A stretch of DNA of 64,000 bases, taken from NCBI GenBank assembly GCA_963839535.1, contig CAWIVF010000013.1:278267-342266 (forward strand), given 5' to 3'. The stretch comes from RHKX01 sp963839535 (lineage in GTDB: Bacteria > Actinomycetota > Thermoleophilia > Solirubrobacterales > 70-9). Below, piece by piece: positions 1-9,082 of this stretch; position 1 is the first letter of the stretch, and every line of letters starts with the position of its first letter. The notes under the pieces are model-generated. The model made no database searches and had not been told where the DNA came from. It saw nothing but the letters and a program-made list of their open reading frames with translations. The translations under genes were made by a program, and so were the position numbers.

Positions 1-368
1 CCAGCTGACGGTCCCACTCGGAGCGGCGGTGACGACCTACGCGCCCATCACGGGCGTGAACCCGACCGTTACTCAGCGGTCGGCGGCCGAGACTGGCAGC
101 CCGAACCGACCGCTCGTGCTGCGCGATCTGTTCGTTCGGCTGAGACGGCTGCGGCGAGCGGGACGACACGTTCACCGTGGGCAATCAGATGGCAATCCGG
201 CGGCCATCTCGTGCATCGATTCAGCGGCGCGACAACCTGCAGCAGCTCCGATCGGGAACGCACCGGTGCCGGCTGGCAGTGCACTCGCGACAACGATCGT
301 TGAAGGCGCAGGCCGCCAACGCGGACGACGTCACCGCCACCGTCGGCTTCCGGATGACGCCGGGGTGA
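1..368 (+). pseudogene. 3' remnant of an unidentified, probably secreted protein
   Basis: The window opens inside open sequence with no start. Two forward frames look protein-like in turn: an early part with LTVPLGAAV and a late part ending ADDVTATVGFRMTPG before a TGA at 366-368. No single frame is convincing throughout, so at least one frame break is likely. The Val/Thr-rich, low-Lys composition resembles a surface or secreted protein, but I recognise no domain. It converges on the lipase gene with only 3 bases between stops. Confidence 0.25.
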
Positions 369-371
369 GGC

Positions 372-1431
372 TCAGTCGTTGCGGGCGGCCCGACGCTCCC
401 GCTTGCACGTCTTGCGGTCCTTGAAGACGTAACAGCGGAGCGCCGGCTCGGCGCGCGTGGGCGAGTCGTCCAGGTACAGGGCCTTGAGCGCAGCCGCGAT
501 CTGTGCCGGGGCGGTCACCGGGTCGACGCCCGGCTGGAACTGCTCGGCGCAGACGGTCGGGCTGATCCGGTCGGGGTCGGCGGGCCCGGGGTTGTTCAGC
601 GCGTCGAGCGCCAGCGCCGCGGCGGTCGGGTCCACCGTCCCGACCGCCAGATGCTCGGACTTCGCGTTCGGGCAGACCTGCTGGATCAGCACGTTCGTGA
701 TCTTGGCCTTGCCGGTGACGTATGAGGCGCCGGGCTGAGGCGTGACCGTCTGGTCGAGCTCCGTGGCGATCTCGGTGTAGGAGATGCCGCGGAACGTCTC
801 GGCCTTCGAGTTGAGCGCGCGGATGAACTCCGAGCCGCTCGACTGCTGCGCGCCCGCGGCGGTGCAGGTCGTCGGTTCCGTCGCAGCCGCGGGCCTCGTC
901 GGTGCCGTGGTTGGTGCCGGCGAAGCCGATGACGTCGTCGACCATCGCCCGGGTGTCGGGCCAGAAGCGCAGCGGCCAGCGCATCGCCATCCCGCCCTGG
1001 CTGTGGCCCATGACGGCGATCTTCCGGCCCGCCATCGCGTGCACCGTGCGGATCGCGTAGGTCAGGTACTGGCCGCGGATCTGGATGTCGGTCTGGTTCG
1101 AGTTGCGCGGACCGGGCTGGTTGGAGGTGCAGTACGGGATGCCCTCCTGCTCGAAGAGGGACTCGTAGTTCCAGGAGAAGTTCTGGTCGGAGTTGACGCC
1201 CGTCGCCGGCACGAGCAGCACCGGAGCGCGCTCGGCCCCGGCGACGTCGTCGCTGCACTCGAGGCTCTCCTGCAGCTTGTCCTTGTCCACCCGCAGCTTC
1301 GGCCCGGGCCGGTTCAGCGGCGCGAAGGGGTCCGCCGATGCCGACGGCGCCACCACGGCGATCAGCAGCAGCGCCATCGCCGCCGCGGTCACGATCAATT
1401 GCATCCGGCCTGCCGCCGGGCTCTCGTCCAT
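372..1431 (-). CDS. secreted lipase (alpha/beta hydrolase)
   Basis: Predicted extracellular triacylglycerol lipase or esterase of about 353 residues. From the ATG at 1431 the protein has a charged start, a hydrophobic core (residues ~10-30) and an Ala-Ser-Ala type cleavage region before ADPF, so it should be Sec-exported. The nucleophile elbow GHSQGG puts the catalytic Ser near residue 144, preceded by VLLVPATG, the strand that carries the oxyanion hole in lipases. A GTNHGT segment follows at ~175. The C-terminal part (from about AATEPTTCTAAG) is in another frame, so one net base insertion lies near 870-890. The paired Cys residues suit a secreted protein. The family call rests on the elbow and on overall resemblance to LipA/CALB-like lipases; substrate is unknown. 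Confidence 0.7.
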
Positions 1432-1472
1432 ACCCTGAAACCTAACGGGCCGTCCCAGCCGGCCGCCCCGGT

Positions 1473-1877
1473 TCAGGGCCGAAGCGTCCTGAAGCCGGCG
1501 GCGTGAAAGTCCGCGTCGAAGGCGAGCGCGTCGAGGATGTTGCGCTCGTCCATCAGCTGGAAGCTCACCGCGTCGACGAAGGAGTACTCGCGCTCGTCGT
1601 GCTTTCGGAGCCACTCGAGCGCTGCCTCCTCCAGCTTCCGTTCCACATGGACTATCCGGTAGCGCTCGCTGCGTCGGATGGCATCGACGACCTTCACGGC
1701 GGCACCGTGCCCGAACCTCCGGCGGGCGAACGTCCAGCACTCCCCGAGCACGTGGTTGGTGGTGATCGGAGCGAGCGACGCGAGAGCGCCCTTGAGCTCG
1801 ATCGCGATCTCGTGGTTGCGGTCACGCGGGTTGAGCGCAGCGACGAGGTACGAGGTATCGATGAAGACGTCACCCAT
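1473..1877 (-). CDS. vapC: VapC-type PIN-domain toxin
   Basis: PIN-domain ribonuclease toxin of ~134 residues. The N-terminal FIDTSYLVAAL carries the first acidic metal ligand, and the later acidic residues in EREYSFVDAVSF and DADFHAAG fit the usual PIN quartet. The family cleaves tRNA or rRNA and is held inactive by the cognate VapB. I chose the ATG at 1877 because it overlaps the last codons of the upstream antitoxin gene (ATGGGTGA), which is typical of VapBC coupling; the frame stays open a further five codons upstream. Intact. Which RNA it targets cannot be seen from the sequence. Confidence 0.82.
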   Translation of the reverse strand: MGDVFIDTSYLVAALNPRDRNHEIAIELKGALASLAPITTNHVLGECWTFARRRFGHGAAVKVVDAIRRSERYRIVHVERKLEEAALEWLRKHDEREYSFVDAVSFQLMDERNILDALAFDADFHAAGFRTLRP

Positions 1878-2103
1878 AGATGACGTCGTCATGGCGCTCG
1901 GAGTCCAGGGGCGCGCCCCCCGTGAAGGTGCCGAAGAGGGCGACCAGCGGATCCTCCTCGAGCGGCGGCAGCTTGCGCAGGTCGGCGCGCAGGAGCCGCC
2001 GAACGACCTCGGCCTTCGAGATGCCGAACTGGCTCGCGAAGCGCCCGAGCTCCTGATCGAGCTCGGGCTCCAACGAGATCTGAAGCCGTTTCATGCGCGC
2101 CAA
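1870..2103 (-). CDS. vapB: VapB-type ribbon-helix-helix antitoxin
   Basis: Antitoxin of 77 residues, partner of the PIN toxin that overlaps its 3' end by 8 bases. The N-terminus (KRLQISLEPELDQEL) is a ribbon-helix-helix strand plus helix, followed by FGISKAEVVRRLLR, so it should dimerise and bind DNA. The C-terminal tail (FTGGAPLDSERHDD) would wrap the toxin. The start is taken as TTG at 2103 because an AGGAGG lies 9 bases upstream; the internal ATG at 2094 is too far from it. The SD sits inside an inverted repeat (2105-2132), consistent with self-repression by the complex. Confidence 0.78.
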   Translation of the reverse strand: MARMKRLQISLEPELDQELGRFASQFGISKAEVVRRLLRADLRKLPPLEEDPLVALFGTFTGGAPLDSERHDDVIYG

Positions 2104-2104
2104 G

Positions 2105-2132
2105 TTACGTCACCTCCTGTGAAGTGATGTAA
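2105..2132 (-). promoter_or_regulatory. probable VapBC operator overlapping the vapB ribosome-binding site
   Basis: TTACGTCAC at 2105-2113 and GTGATGTAA at 2124-2132 form a 9-base inverted repeat with one mismatch and a 10-base spacer. It ends two bases before the TTG start of vapB and contains its AGGAGG. Position and symmetry fit an autoregulatory RHH operator; binding is inferred. Confidence 0.55.
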
Positions 2133-2222
2133 GCATGGTGTGCCGATTGCGTCAACACTTCGGGGCAACGACGCTTGCTTGCTCCCGGAAGCAACGGGCT
2201 GCCTGGGGGCAGCGTGAGCGCG

Positions 2223-2396
2223 CTAGGCGTTGGCGAAGCCGATGGCCATCAGCGGGAAGGCCGTCAGGAACGCAAGGACGATCCCGATCAGGGCCCCTGA
2301 GCCCGCGCTCGCGCTGCGCGAGCGCGCTCCGAGCATTGCCCCGAGCAGTGCGCCGAGGACGATCACGCCGATCGGGATCCAGAAGATGGTGTCCAT
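2223..2396 (-). CDS. small two-helix membrane protein
   Basis: A 57-residue protein from the ATG at 2396. It starts MDTIFWIPIGVIVLGALLGA (first membrane helix), has a short loop with alternating Arg and Ser (ARSRSASAG), then a second helix GALIGIVLAFLTAFPLMAI. It is a helical hairpin with Gly-rich packing faces, resembling small permease-like or glycine-zipper membrane proteins. Only 10 bases separate its stop-distal end from the next upstream gene on the same strand, so the two may be cotranscribed. No known family recognised. Confidence 0.6.
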   Translation of the reverse strand: MDTIFWIPIGVIVLGALLGAMLGARSRSASAGSGALIGIVLAFLTAFPLMAIGFANA

Positions 2397-2406
2397 GGGC
2401 GGAAGC

Positions 2407-2751
2407 CTATAACGGCGGCTCGCCGGGGAGGTCGGAGCCGTCGCGCCCCGCCTCGTCGGCGAAGAACACGTCCTCGAAGCCGCCGTCCTCGGCGATCAGG
2501 ATCGAGACGAGCGCGAGGAAGCCGGTGACGCCGGCGAGCTCCTCGTCGTCGTGGTGCTCGGCGACGAGGGCGAGGATCGAGCGCAGCCGCAGCGCGCTCC
2601 GGTCGATGATCTCGAGCCCGTCGTCGGTCGGCACGCCGGGCTCCCCACCCTCGGCGACGATCACCTGGTGGACGGTGCCGGTCACGTTCAGCAGCGCCGT
2701 GATCAGCCGGTCGAGCTCGGGTCCATCGATGGGCTCGACCTGCACTGCCAT
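2407..2751 (-). CDS. hypothetical acidic protein
   Basis: 114 residues, intact, strongly acidic, no signal or membrane segment. Predicted largely helical: PELDRLITALLNVTGTVHQV near the start and LRLRSILALVAEHHDDEEL in the middle, with a Glu/Asp-rich C-terminus (EDGGFEDVFFADEAG). I do not recognise a family. It lies between HicBA and the small membrane protein on the same strand; the ATG at 2751 is the only good start. Confidence 0.55.
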   Translation of the reverse strand: MAVQVEPIDGPELDRLITALLNVTGTVHQVIVAEGGEPGVPTDDGLEIIDRSALRLRSILALVAEHHDDEELAGVTGFLALVSILIAEDGGFEDVFFADEAGRDGSDLPGEPPL

Positions 2752-2820
2752 GCACTGGTGAAGCCCGGCGGGACGGCCTCTGCCCCGTGGGGGGTAAGCG
2801 CCCGCCTCGGTCGCGCCTGC

Positions 2821-3030
2821 TCAGACGATTACGGTGCCGCTTTGGCTCATCGGAATCGGGAGAGACGTCTCGTCTTCGACGCTCTCGATGTAGAGCTCGA
2901 TCGCTTCCTTGATGGAGACCTCCACGGCAGATCGTGTCGCACCCAGCGCAACGACGCCGGGGAGATCCGGCAGGTAAGCACCCCATCCCCCATCCTCCGC
3001 CTGCTCGTAGATGACGACGTACTCACTCAT
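2821..3030 (-). CDS. hicB: HicB-family antitoxin
   Basis: 69 residues with the HicB fold: an N-terminal strand (YVVIYEQAEDGGWGAYLPDL), the family's PGVVALGATRSAVEVSIKEAI core and a short C-terminal strand (PMSQSGTVIV). HicB neutralises the HicA mRNA interferase and often binds DNA; here no extra DNA-binding domain is present, so it is the short form. The ATG overlaps the hicA stop (ATGA), giving the order toxin then antitoxin. Confidence 0.85.
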   Translation of the reverse strand: MSEYVVIYEQAEDGGWGAYLPDLPGVVALGATRSAVEVSIKEAIELYIESVEDETSLPIPMSQSGTVIV

Positions 3031-3227
3031 CGCAGGTGCTCCAGTCCGCTTGCCTTTCGGATACTAGCCAGGGTCCCAACGGGCACCGTCGCACTCGGCT
3101 TACCCGCAACCACGATTCGATGCGCGACGCCCGCCTTCGCCCAGACCTCGTGAGAGCCTCGCTGGCGAGCTGGTGTCCAACCAGCTTTGCGGAGGGCTTC
3201 CCGAACCTCGCGGTACTTCTTGGGCAC
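3027..3227 (-). CDS. hicA: HicA-family mRNA interferase toxin
   Basis: 66 residues, GTG start at 3227. It has the double-stranded-RNA-binding-like HicA fold with the diagnostic GWTPARQRGSHEVW segment, where the His is the catalytic residue of the family, and a C-terminal LASIRKASGL helix. It degrades mRNA and is neutralised by the HicB encoded immediately downstream (4-base overlap). Intact. Confidence 0.87.
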   Translation of the reverse strand: MPKKYREVREALRKAGWTPARQRGSHEVWAKAGVAHRIVVAGKPSATVPVGTLASIRKASGLEHLR

Positions 3228-3336
3228 ATCCGGCTAATCCGCTGCCCTGGAGCGCCGCCCCTATGTCGACTCGAAGGGGCGACCCGCTCCGCGCCGGGGT
3301 TCGCCGGGCCGACCGCCCGGCTACCGTCCACCGTTC

Positions 3337-5416
3337 ATGCCCGCCTCCACCGCCACCCCCGCGATCGACTTCCTCCGCCGCCTCACCGGCCGGCCCGACG
3401 CCGACTTCCGCGACGGCCAGCTCGAGGCGATCGAGCAGATCGTCGACCGGCGCGGGCGGGTGCTCTGCGTGCAGCGGACCGGCTGGGGCAAGAGCGCCGT
3501 CTACTTCGTCGCCACCGCGATGCTGCGCGAGCAGGGCGCCGGGCCGACGATCCTCGTCTCCCCGCTGATCGCGCTGATGCGCAACCAGCTCGACGCCGCC
3601 GCGGCGCTCGGGATCGAGGCGGCCACCGTCAACTCCTCCAACCGCGAGGACTGGGCCGAGACCTTCGAGCGGATCGACCAGCGACGAGATCGACCTCCTC
3701 CTGCTCAGCCCCGAGCGCCTCGCCAACCAGCAGTTCCGCGCGTTCGTCCTGCCGGAGCTGGTCGAGGAGAGCGGCCTGCTCGTGATCGACGAGGCGCACT
3801 GCATCTCCGACTGGGGCCACGACTTCCGTCCCGACTACCGCCGCATCGCCGGGCTCGTCACGCGCCTCCCCGAGAACGCCGCCGTCCTCGCGACGACCGC
3901 GACCGCCAACGACCGGGTGATCGCCGACGTCGAGGAGCAGCTCGGCGGGGGAGAGGAGCTGATCACGATCCGCGGCACGCTCGACCGGCCGTCGCTGCGG
4001 CTCGAGGTCTGCGACATGCCGACCCAGGCCGAGCGGATGGCGTGGATGGCGACCTACATCCCGCAGCTGCAGGGGAGCGGGATCGTCTACTGCCTGACCG
4101 TGCGCGACACGCTCAACGTGACGAACTGGCTCGACCAGAACGGGATCGAGTGCGAGGCCTACTCGGGCAAGGTCGAGTCCGAGGACCGGATCGAGATCGA
4201 GCGCAAGCTGCTCGCCAACGAGGTCAAGTGCGTCGTCGCCACGAGCGCCCTCGGCATGGGCTACGACAAGCCCGACCTCGGCTTCGTCGTCCACTTCCAG
4301 GGGCCGGGCAGCCCGATCGCCTACTACCAGCAGGTCGGCCGCGCCGGCCGCGGGCTCGAGGAGGCCGACGCGGTGCTGCTGCGCGGCGCCGAGGACCGCG
4401 ACGTCCAGGACTTCTTCATCAAGAGCGCCTTCCCGCCGGCCGAGCTCGTCGCCAAGGCGATGTCGATCTTCGAGGAGTCCGACCGGCCGCTCAGCAGCGG
4501 CGCCCTGATGAACCAGATCAACCTCGGCAAGGGCCGGATGGAGCTGATGCTCAAGCAGCTCGAGGTCGAGGGCGCGCTGAACAAGGTCAGGGGAGGCTGG
4601 GAGCGCAGCCGGCGCGAGTGGGTCTACGACGAGGAGCGGATCAAGGCCGTCACCGCCGCCCGGCGCGCCGAGCAGAAGGCGATGGAGGAGTACGGCCGCG
4701 ACGGCCGCTGCCTGATGGAGAGCCTGCGGATCGAGCTCGACGACCCGGGCGCCGAGCCCTGCGGCCGCTGCTCGATCTGCACCGAGCCGAAGTTCGCCGA
4801 CGAGCTCGACCGCGGCCTGGCGCTGCAGGCGATCGACATGCTGCGGGCGCGGCCGATCGAGATCGAGCCGCGGCGCTCGACGCCGACGGCGGTCGGCGGC
4901 TTCGCGAAGGTGCCGCGCGAGCAGCAGCTCGAGCCGGGCCGCGCGCTGGCGCTGATGAACGACGCGGGGTGGGGGAGGCCGGTCGTCGAGGGCAAGTTCA
5001 AGGACGAGCACTTCAGCGACGAGCTGGTCGAGGCCGCCGCCGCCCTGATCAAGAACTGGAAGCCGGATCCGAAGCCGGCCTGGGTGACGGCGGTGCCGTC
5101 CCTGCGGCATCCGGAGCTGGTCCCCGACTTCGCCGAGCGCCTGGCGAAGGCGATCGGCCTGCCCTACGCGCAGCCGATCACGGTCGCGAAGAAGACCAAG
5201 GAGCAGAAGAAGCTCGAGAACTCGCGCCAGCAGTATCTGAACGTGCAGGGCGCGTTCAAGGTGGACCGGGAGGCGTGCCTGCCGGGGCCGGTGCTGCTGG
5301 TCGACGACACGGTCGACTCGAAGTGGACGCTGACCGAGGCCGGAGCGACGCTGCGGCGGGCCGGGACGGTTGCCGTCGTCCCGTTCGCGCTCGCCTCGTC
5401 GGCGATCGCCGGCTGA
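3337..5416 (+). CDS. recQ: RecQ-family DNA helicase with C-terminal phosphoribosyltransferase-like segment
   Basis: ATP-dependent 3'-5' DNA helicase, about 692 residues. Motifs in order: TGWGKSAVYF (Walker A, ~47-56), IDEAHCISDWGHDFRPDYR (motif II plus the RecQ aromatic loop), FQGPGSP and QQVGRAGRG (motif VI), then a winged-helix region and a Cys cluster CGRCSIC that could bind zinc. After the helicase come VYDEERIKAV and, at the C-terminus, VLLVDDTVDSKWTLTEAG, which resembles the PRPP-binding loop of phosphoribosyltransferases. That fusion is unusual compared with E. coli RecQ. One net base insertion near 3,680 splits the frame between FERIDQ and DEIDLLLLSPERLANQQF. It sits beside toxin-antitoxin genes, so a repair or defence role are both possible. 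Confidence 0.85.
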
Positions 5417-5471
5417 CCGGAGCGGGGGGGTGGGTATGGGTAGTCGCTGTTTGGACCCCAACAGCGGCACC

Positions 5472-7295
5472 TCACCAGGCGCCGCTTGTCAGTCGGTAGA
5501 TCCAACCGGCCGACCGGCGGCCACCACTCGCGGATGCCATGGGAGTTGCCTTTGGGGAGCCAGCTGGGCTGAAGTACGGACGCATGTACTCGCGCAGCGC
5601 GGGTTCGCAGACGTAGACGAAGGTGCCGAGGATGCCCCGCGTCAGGAGTACGGCGTAGATGTTGCGGACGTAGGCGAGGATGTCTTCGTCGGTGTAGTTC
5701 GATCCCGAGTTTGTTGTTGTTCTTCTTGCCCTGCTTGTCGAAGTAGGTCTCTCGGTTGAAGGTGACCCGCCCGCCCCCCAGGTCGTATGCGAGGTCAGGC
5801 CCGATGATCACGCCGGCATAGTTGAGGTCGTAGCCCTGGATCGTGTGGATCGAACCCACCTCGTCGACCGAGCCGGCCGAGGCGACCCAGTCCTTGTCGG
5901 TCCGGTTCCAGTGCAGTGACAGGCCGCCGATCTCGATGTCGTAGGCATCCGGGTCGCTCTTGCTCTTCCACTCCCACGCGTAGCCGGCGAGTAACCGGGC
6001 CAGTCCCTCGGATTGGTCGAGGCGAAGGATCTCGTCGCGCATCGCGGCAGGGTCGTCGTAGAACCGCAGGTCGTACGGGACGAAGCGGTCGGGCTTGGGC
6101 TGGGGAGACTGGCCCGTCAGGATCGCCCGGATATAGCCGACGTAGTCCTCTTCAGGACTGCGAATGCGGTGCTGGGTGCGAAGCCGGTGCCGCCGCCCCC
6201 CTCGCTCGGCTTCTGCGGTAGCGAGCTCCAGTTGACTTGAAGGCAGGTCGGCGGGACGCACCGTCTGCAGGGTGTCGACGAACAGGATCTGATGGTCGCT
6301 CTTCGCGCGAATCCAGTCGAGCTGGGTCTTGCCCAGATCGTCCTCGCCGAAGAGGTCCACGGTTATGTCCCGGAACTTGGCGTTCAGAGGTCCTGACGCC
6401 TGCGCGGCCCGCTGATTCAGACGGTGGGCTTCGTCGATTACGAGCAGGTCGAAGTCGCTCATCGCCGGAGCCGATCTGAAAGGGACTGCGGACCATGGCC
6501 TTCTCCAGTCCGGGCGTCTTGCTGAACACCCGCTCGATCGACCGGCGCAACGACTGCTGCGGTACGACCAGGCCAATCCGCAAGTCGCTCATGAGTTCGA
6601 TGTGCTCCGCATCGAAGAACTTGGCGAAACGCGCGTCCTCGTCGACCGGATCGTCCGGATCCGCGCGCCCGATGTCGCGCAGGAGCTTCATCAGGTAGAT
6701 GGCCACGACGGTCTTCCCGGTGCCCGGGTCCCCTTCGACCACGGACATCGTCGAAGTGCCGGCGTCGAGGCCGCTCGTCAGTCCCTCGACGATCTCGTCG
6801 ACCGCGATGGCCTGATCCGGGGTCAGAGCCTTGAACGGGGACAGCTTGAAGAGGTCGCGATTTTCGATCTCGGGGAGCGAGCGCTGGAACAGGCCCTCGA
6901 GCCCGCAGCGCTTCGAAGATCTCGTCGAAAGATTCCCGGTACCCGTCGCGGCCGTAGTAGTCGCGGTCAGCTTGGCCGCCGTTGCCGTTGAGGACTTGGT
7001 ACTTCCCGTCACCTGCGAACAGGTTGATCAAGCGCGACTCGAGGTCGAGGCACACCGATTTGTTGAACTCCTCGCCGATCACGATCCGAACATCCCGCAG
7101 GTCTCGCTTGCTTGCTGAAGCAAGGTGGTCCTTGAGGCGCTTGAGCGCGTCACCGGTCTCACCGACGTAGATCGACCGGCCGCTGTCGAGCGTGTAGACG
7201 ACCGGCCAGTTGGAGAGGCGTTCGTCGCCGAGCAGGGCCAGCGCTCTCACCCCCCGCTCGCTGAACCGGACCGGCTCGACCCTAAAGCTGCTCAT
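5472..7295 (-). CDS. GIY-YIG nuclease fused to DUF2075 helicase-like ATPase
   Basis: About 607 residues. N-terminus: GIY-YIG-like endonuclease (VVYTL at ~32, IYVGET at ~42, RLKDH at ~53, Glu in LDLESRLINLF at ~86). C-terminal two thirds: SF1-like DUF2075 ATPase with Walker A GDPGTGKTVVAIYL (~188), Walker B LLVIDEAHRLNQ, RTQHRIRSPEEDY and the family's SIHTIQGYDLNYAGVIIG. Three net single-base insertions (near 6,905, 6,470 and 5,705) move it through three frames; all motifs survive, so these are probably sequencing errors. The ATG lies inside the 3' end of the MazG-like gene (14-base overlap), indicating translational coupling. Function is unproven; a nuclease-helicase plus nucleotide hydrolase pair suggests anti-phage defence. 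Confidence 0.8.
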
Positions 7296-7599
7296 ACCTG
7301 GTGCTTCGCCCCCGCGCCTTCTCGGGTGGGTACTTCTCGCGGGTCTTTTCGAGCTTCTGGAGGACGATCTCGTCGGTGTCCACGGCCAGGTTCTGAGCGA
7401 GGAGATGGCAATACGTGAGCACGTCGGCGAGCTCCTCGATGACCTGGTCCCGATTTGCGGCGTCCGACCATTGGAAACACTCGAGCAACTCGCCAGCCTC
7501 GATCGCGATGCTCTTGGCGAGGTTCTCCGGTGAGTGAAATTGACCCCAGTCGCGCTCCGCGATGAAGGCTCGCAACTTCGCCTCTACCCCCTCACTCAT
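7282..7599 (-). CDS. MazG-like nucleotide pyrophosphohydrolase
   Basis: 105 residues from the ATG at 7599. All-alpha NTP-PPase fold with the metal-binding signature: FHSPENLAKSIAIEAGELLE (first ExxE) and VIEELADVLTYCHLLA (second ExxD), like the dCTPase RS21-C6/DCTPP1 and short MazG group. Such enzymes hydrolyse (d)NTPs to the monophosphate and pyrophosphate. It is the first gene of a two-gene unit with the GIY-YIG/DUF2075 protein, whose start lies within its last codons. Intact. Substrate preference cannot be read from the sequence. Confidence 0.85.
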   Translation of the reverse strand: MSEGVEAKLRAFIAERDWGQFHSPENLAKSIAIEAGELLECFQWSDAANRDQVIEELADVLTYCHLLAQNLAVDTDEIVLQKLEKTREKYPPEKARGRSTRYEQL

Positions 7600-7707
7600 C
7601 GCCGGATCGTAATCCCAGCTCGGATGTCGGGGTCTGGTGGGACGCTCTGCACGCTTTCGGCACGCGATGGTCTTGATCGGTGAACTCGGGATGGCCAGGG
7701 TGCCTGC

Positions 7708-8041
7708 ATGCCAGACCGCGAGCCGATCCATGTCACGGTTCCCGGTAGCCCCGACGATCCCCGCGCTCTGCGTGACGTCCCTGAGGGTGTGGTCGTCCAC
7801 TATCGTGCCCGAGCTCCATCCCGACGACGTCTGCATCGTTAACGGGCTCCGGACCACATCGCCGTCGCGAACGCTGATCGACCTTGCGGAGGTGATGGAT
7901 GCGACTGAGCTTCGCGCGTGCTTTGCGAATGCCTATGACCTGGGGCTCCTCGATCTCGACGAGCTAGCCGCGGCTCGCGCCCGAGTCGAATGGCGACCGT
8001 CACTGGCGATGCTCGATGAGGTGATCGCGGAGTTCAATTAA
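7708..8041 (+). pseudogene. AbiEi-like antitoxin/regulator remnant (C-terminal half)
   Basis: Encodes PIHVTVPGSPDDPRALRDV, VVVHYRA then, after one extra base near 7,805, ELHPDDVCIVNGLRTTSPSRTLIDLAE and a helical tail. This is the core of AbiEi-type (type IV) antitoxins and related regulators, where a winged helix at the N-terminus is followed by a domain with the T(S/P)xRTLIDLA motif. The winged helix is missing here: the frame is closed upstream by a TGA at 7681, and the upstream DNA belongs to the divergent MazG-like gene's leader. I therefore call it a truncated gene. No AbiEii toxin follows. Confidence 0.55.
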
Positions 8042-8118
8042 TGCACTGCGCCGCCGGAACTGGTCGAGACCACCTCGTCGTCTTGGAGCCAGCACTGCTC
8101 CCGGTGCGCGGCCCAGGC

Positions 8119-8535
8119 TTACAAGTCCGCCGGCAGCAGCTCGAACGCATCGCCGCTGAGGGGCCGCGCCGCACGGAAGTGGCGTTCGTCGAGTGTTGCG
8201 ATCCGGACTGTCTCCATGTGGTCTGCCAATGCGATCAGCGAAGCGTCGGCAAGTCCGATCCCGATGTCCGCGTATCGATCGGCGACGTCGACGGTCGTCC
8301 GCACTGCGCCTCGCCACCACTCGACGAGGTAGGCGCCGTTCGCGAGATCCGATCGCAGCGCCGCCTGGGCTCCGGGGCCGCCGCGGGCACCGACGAGGTG
8401 GTCGGCTTCAGCCAGGATCAGGGGGGTCGTGGCGAGGACGTCGTCCTCCTCCGTCAACCAGGCGCTGACGTCTTCATGCCAGCTGTCGGCCGAGTTCATG
8501 AAGGCGAGGATCGCCGATGTATCGATGACGATCAA
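8119..8535 (-). CDS. vapC: VapC-type PIN-domain toxin
   Basis: 138 residues. The N-terminal IVIDTSAILAFMN carries the first Asp; later acidic positions are in PLILAEADHLVG, IGLADASLIALAD and the C-terminal ATLDERHF, giving a complete PIN active site. The start is a TTG at 8535 whose last two bases are shared with the antitoxin's TGA (TTGA), the same coupling seen at 10,210. Intact. It converges on the AbiEi-like remnant with 77 bases between them. Confidence 0.83.
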   Translation of the reverse strand: MIVIDTSAILAFMNSADSWHEDVSAWLTEEDDVLATTPLILAEADHLVGARGGPGAQAALRSDLANGAYLVEWWRGAVRTTVDVADRYADIGIGLADASLIALADHMETVRIATLDERHFRAARPLSGDAFELLPADL

Positions 8536-8759
8536 ACCTCGCCGAAGCCCGTCGACCGAAGATGCTCGTCGGCCTTTCCCGCGAGATCGGCCGGGCCCTC
8601 GAACACGCCTCGAGCCCGCGGCTTGACCCGGATCGAGCCTGCCGCCGCGGCGCGTAGGGCATCCCGGATCAACGCTGCCTTCGTGGTGCCCTCGAGCTCC
8701 GCCCGCCTCGCCAGGGCGAGGTCGATCTCGTCTTCGACGTAGATGCTCGTCTTCCGCAT
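8532..8759 (-). CDS. vapB: ribbon-helix-helix antitoxin for the overlapping PIN toxin
   Basis: 75 residues from the ATG at 8759: MRKTSIYVEDEIDLALAR is an RHH strand-helix, followed by GTTKAALIRDALRAAAAG, then a basic linker and an acidic tail (PADLAGKADEHL) of the kind that occupies the toxin groove. The 4-base TTGA overlap with the toxin gene shows coupling. No clear SD precedes the ATG, so the mRNA may be leaderless. Confidence 0.78.
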   Translation of the reverse strand: MRKTSIYVEDEIDLALARRAELEGTTKAALIRDALRAAAAGSIRVKPRARGVFEGPADLAGKADEHLRSTGFGEV

Positions 8760-8822
8760 ATCTGAGGAGGGTACCACCTGTCACCTACCACCTGCCCGTT
8801 GCGGCACGCTTTCTATCCCGTA

Positions 8823-8848
8823 GATGGCCTGGCCATCTGACCATGGTC
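8823..8848 (+). promoter_or_regulatory. double palindrome upstream of a Phd-type antitoxin
   Basis: GATGGCC-T-GGCCATC (8823-8837) is a perfect 7-base-arm dyad, followed within a base by GACCATGGTC (8839-8848), a second perfect palindrome. The antitoxin start is at 8851. Placement fits an autoregulatory toxin-antitoxin operator; binding is inferred. Confidence 0.45.
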
Positions 8849-8850
8849 AA

Positions 8851-9080
8851 ATGAAGAGATCTCCGCCACCAGCTTCAAGGACCGCTGCCTCGGTCTTCTC
8901 GATGATGTCGCTGACACCGGCGCAGAGATCATCGTGACCAAGCGCGGGAAGCCGGTCGCGCGGATCACCCCGGTCGACCCGGATGCATCGCTGCGAGGCA
9001 CGATGACCCAGCTCGTGAGTGATGACGAGCTGGTGGCGCCGATCGGAGAGGGCTGGAAGGCCGACGCTCCACCGAGCTGA
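8851..9080 (+). CDS. Phd/YefM-family antitoxin (frame-broken start)
   Basis: Encodes a Phd/YefM antitoxin of ~76 residues: EISATSFKDRCLGLLDDV, then EIIVTKRGKPVARITPV, which is the family's DNA-binding N-domain signature, then a variable toxin-binding tail ending GEGWKADAPPS. The ATG at 8851 reads correctly only if one G is restored after ATGAAG (expected Met-Lys-Glu-Ile-Ser), so a one-base deletion at ~8,856 is likely. The PIN toxin starts 3 bases after its stop. Confidence 0.68.
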
Positions 9081-9082
9081 CG

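Noticed and set aside
3629..5470. Antisense frame of ~600 codons opposite recQ
   Set aside because: Composition (Leu/Gly/Arg/Asp) is a shadow of the helicase; no motif and the sense strand is a known enzyme.
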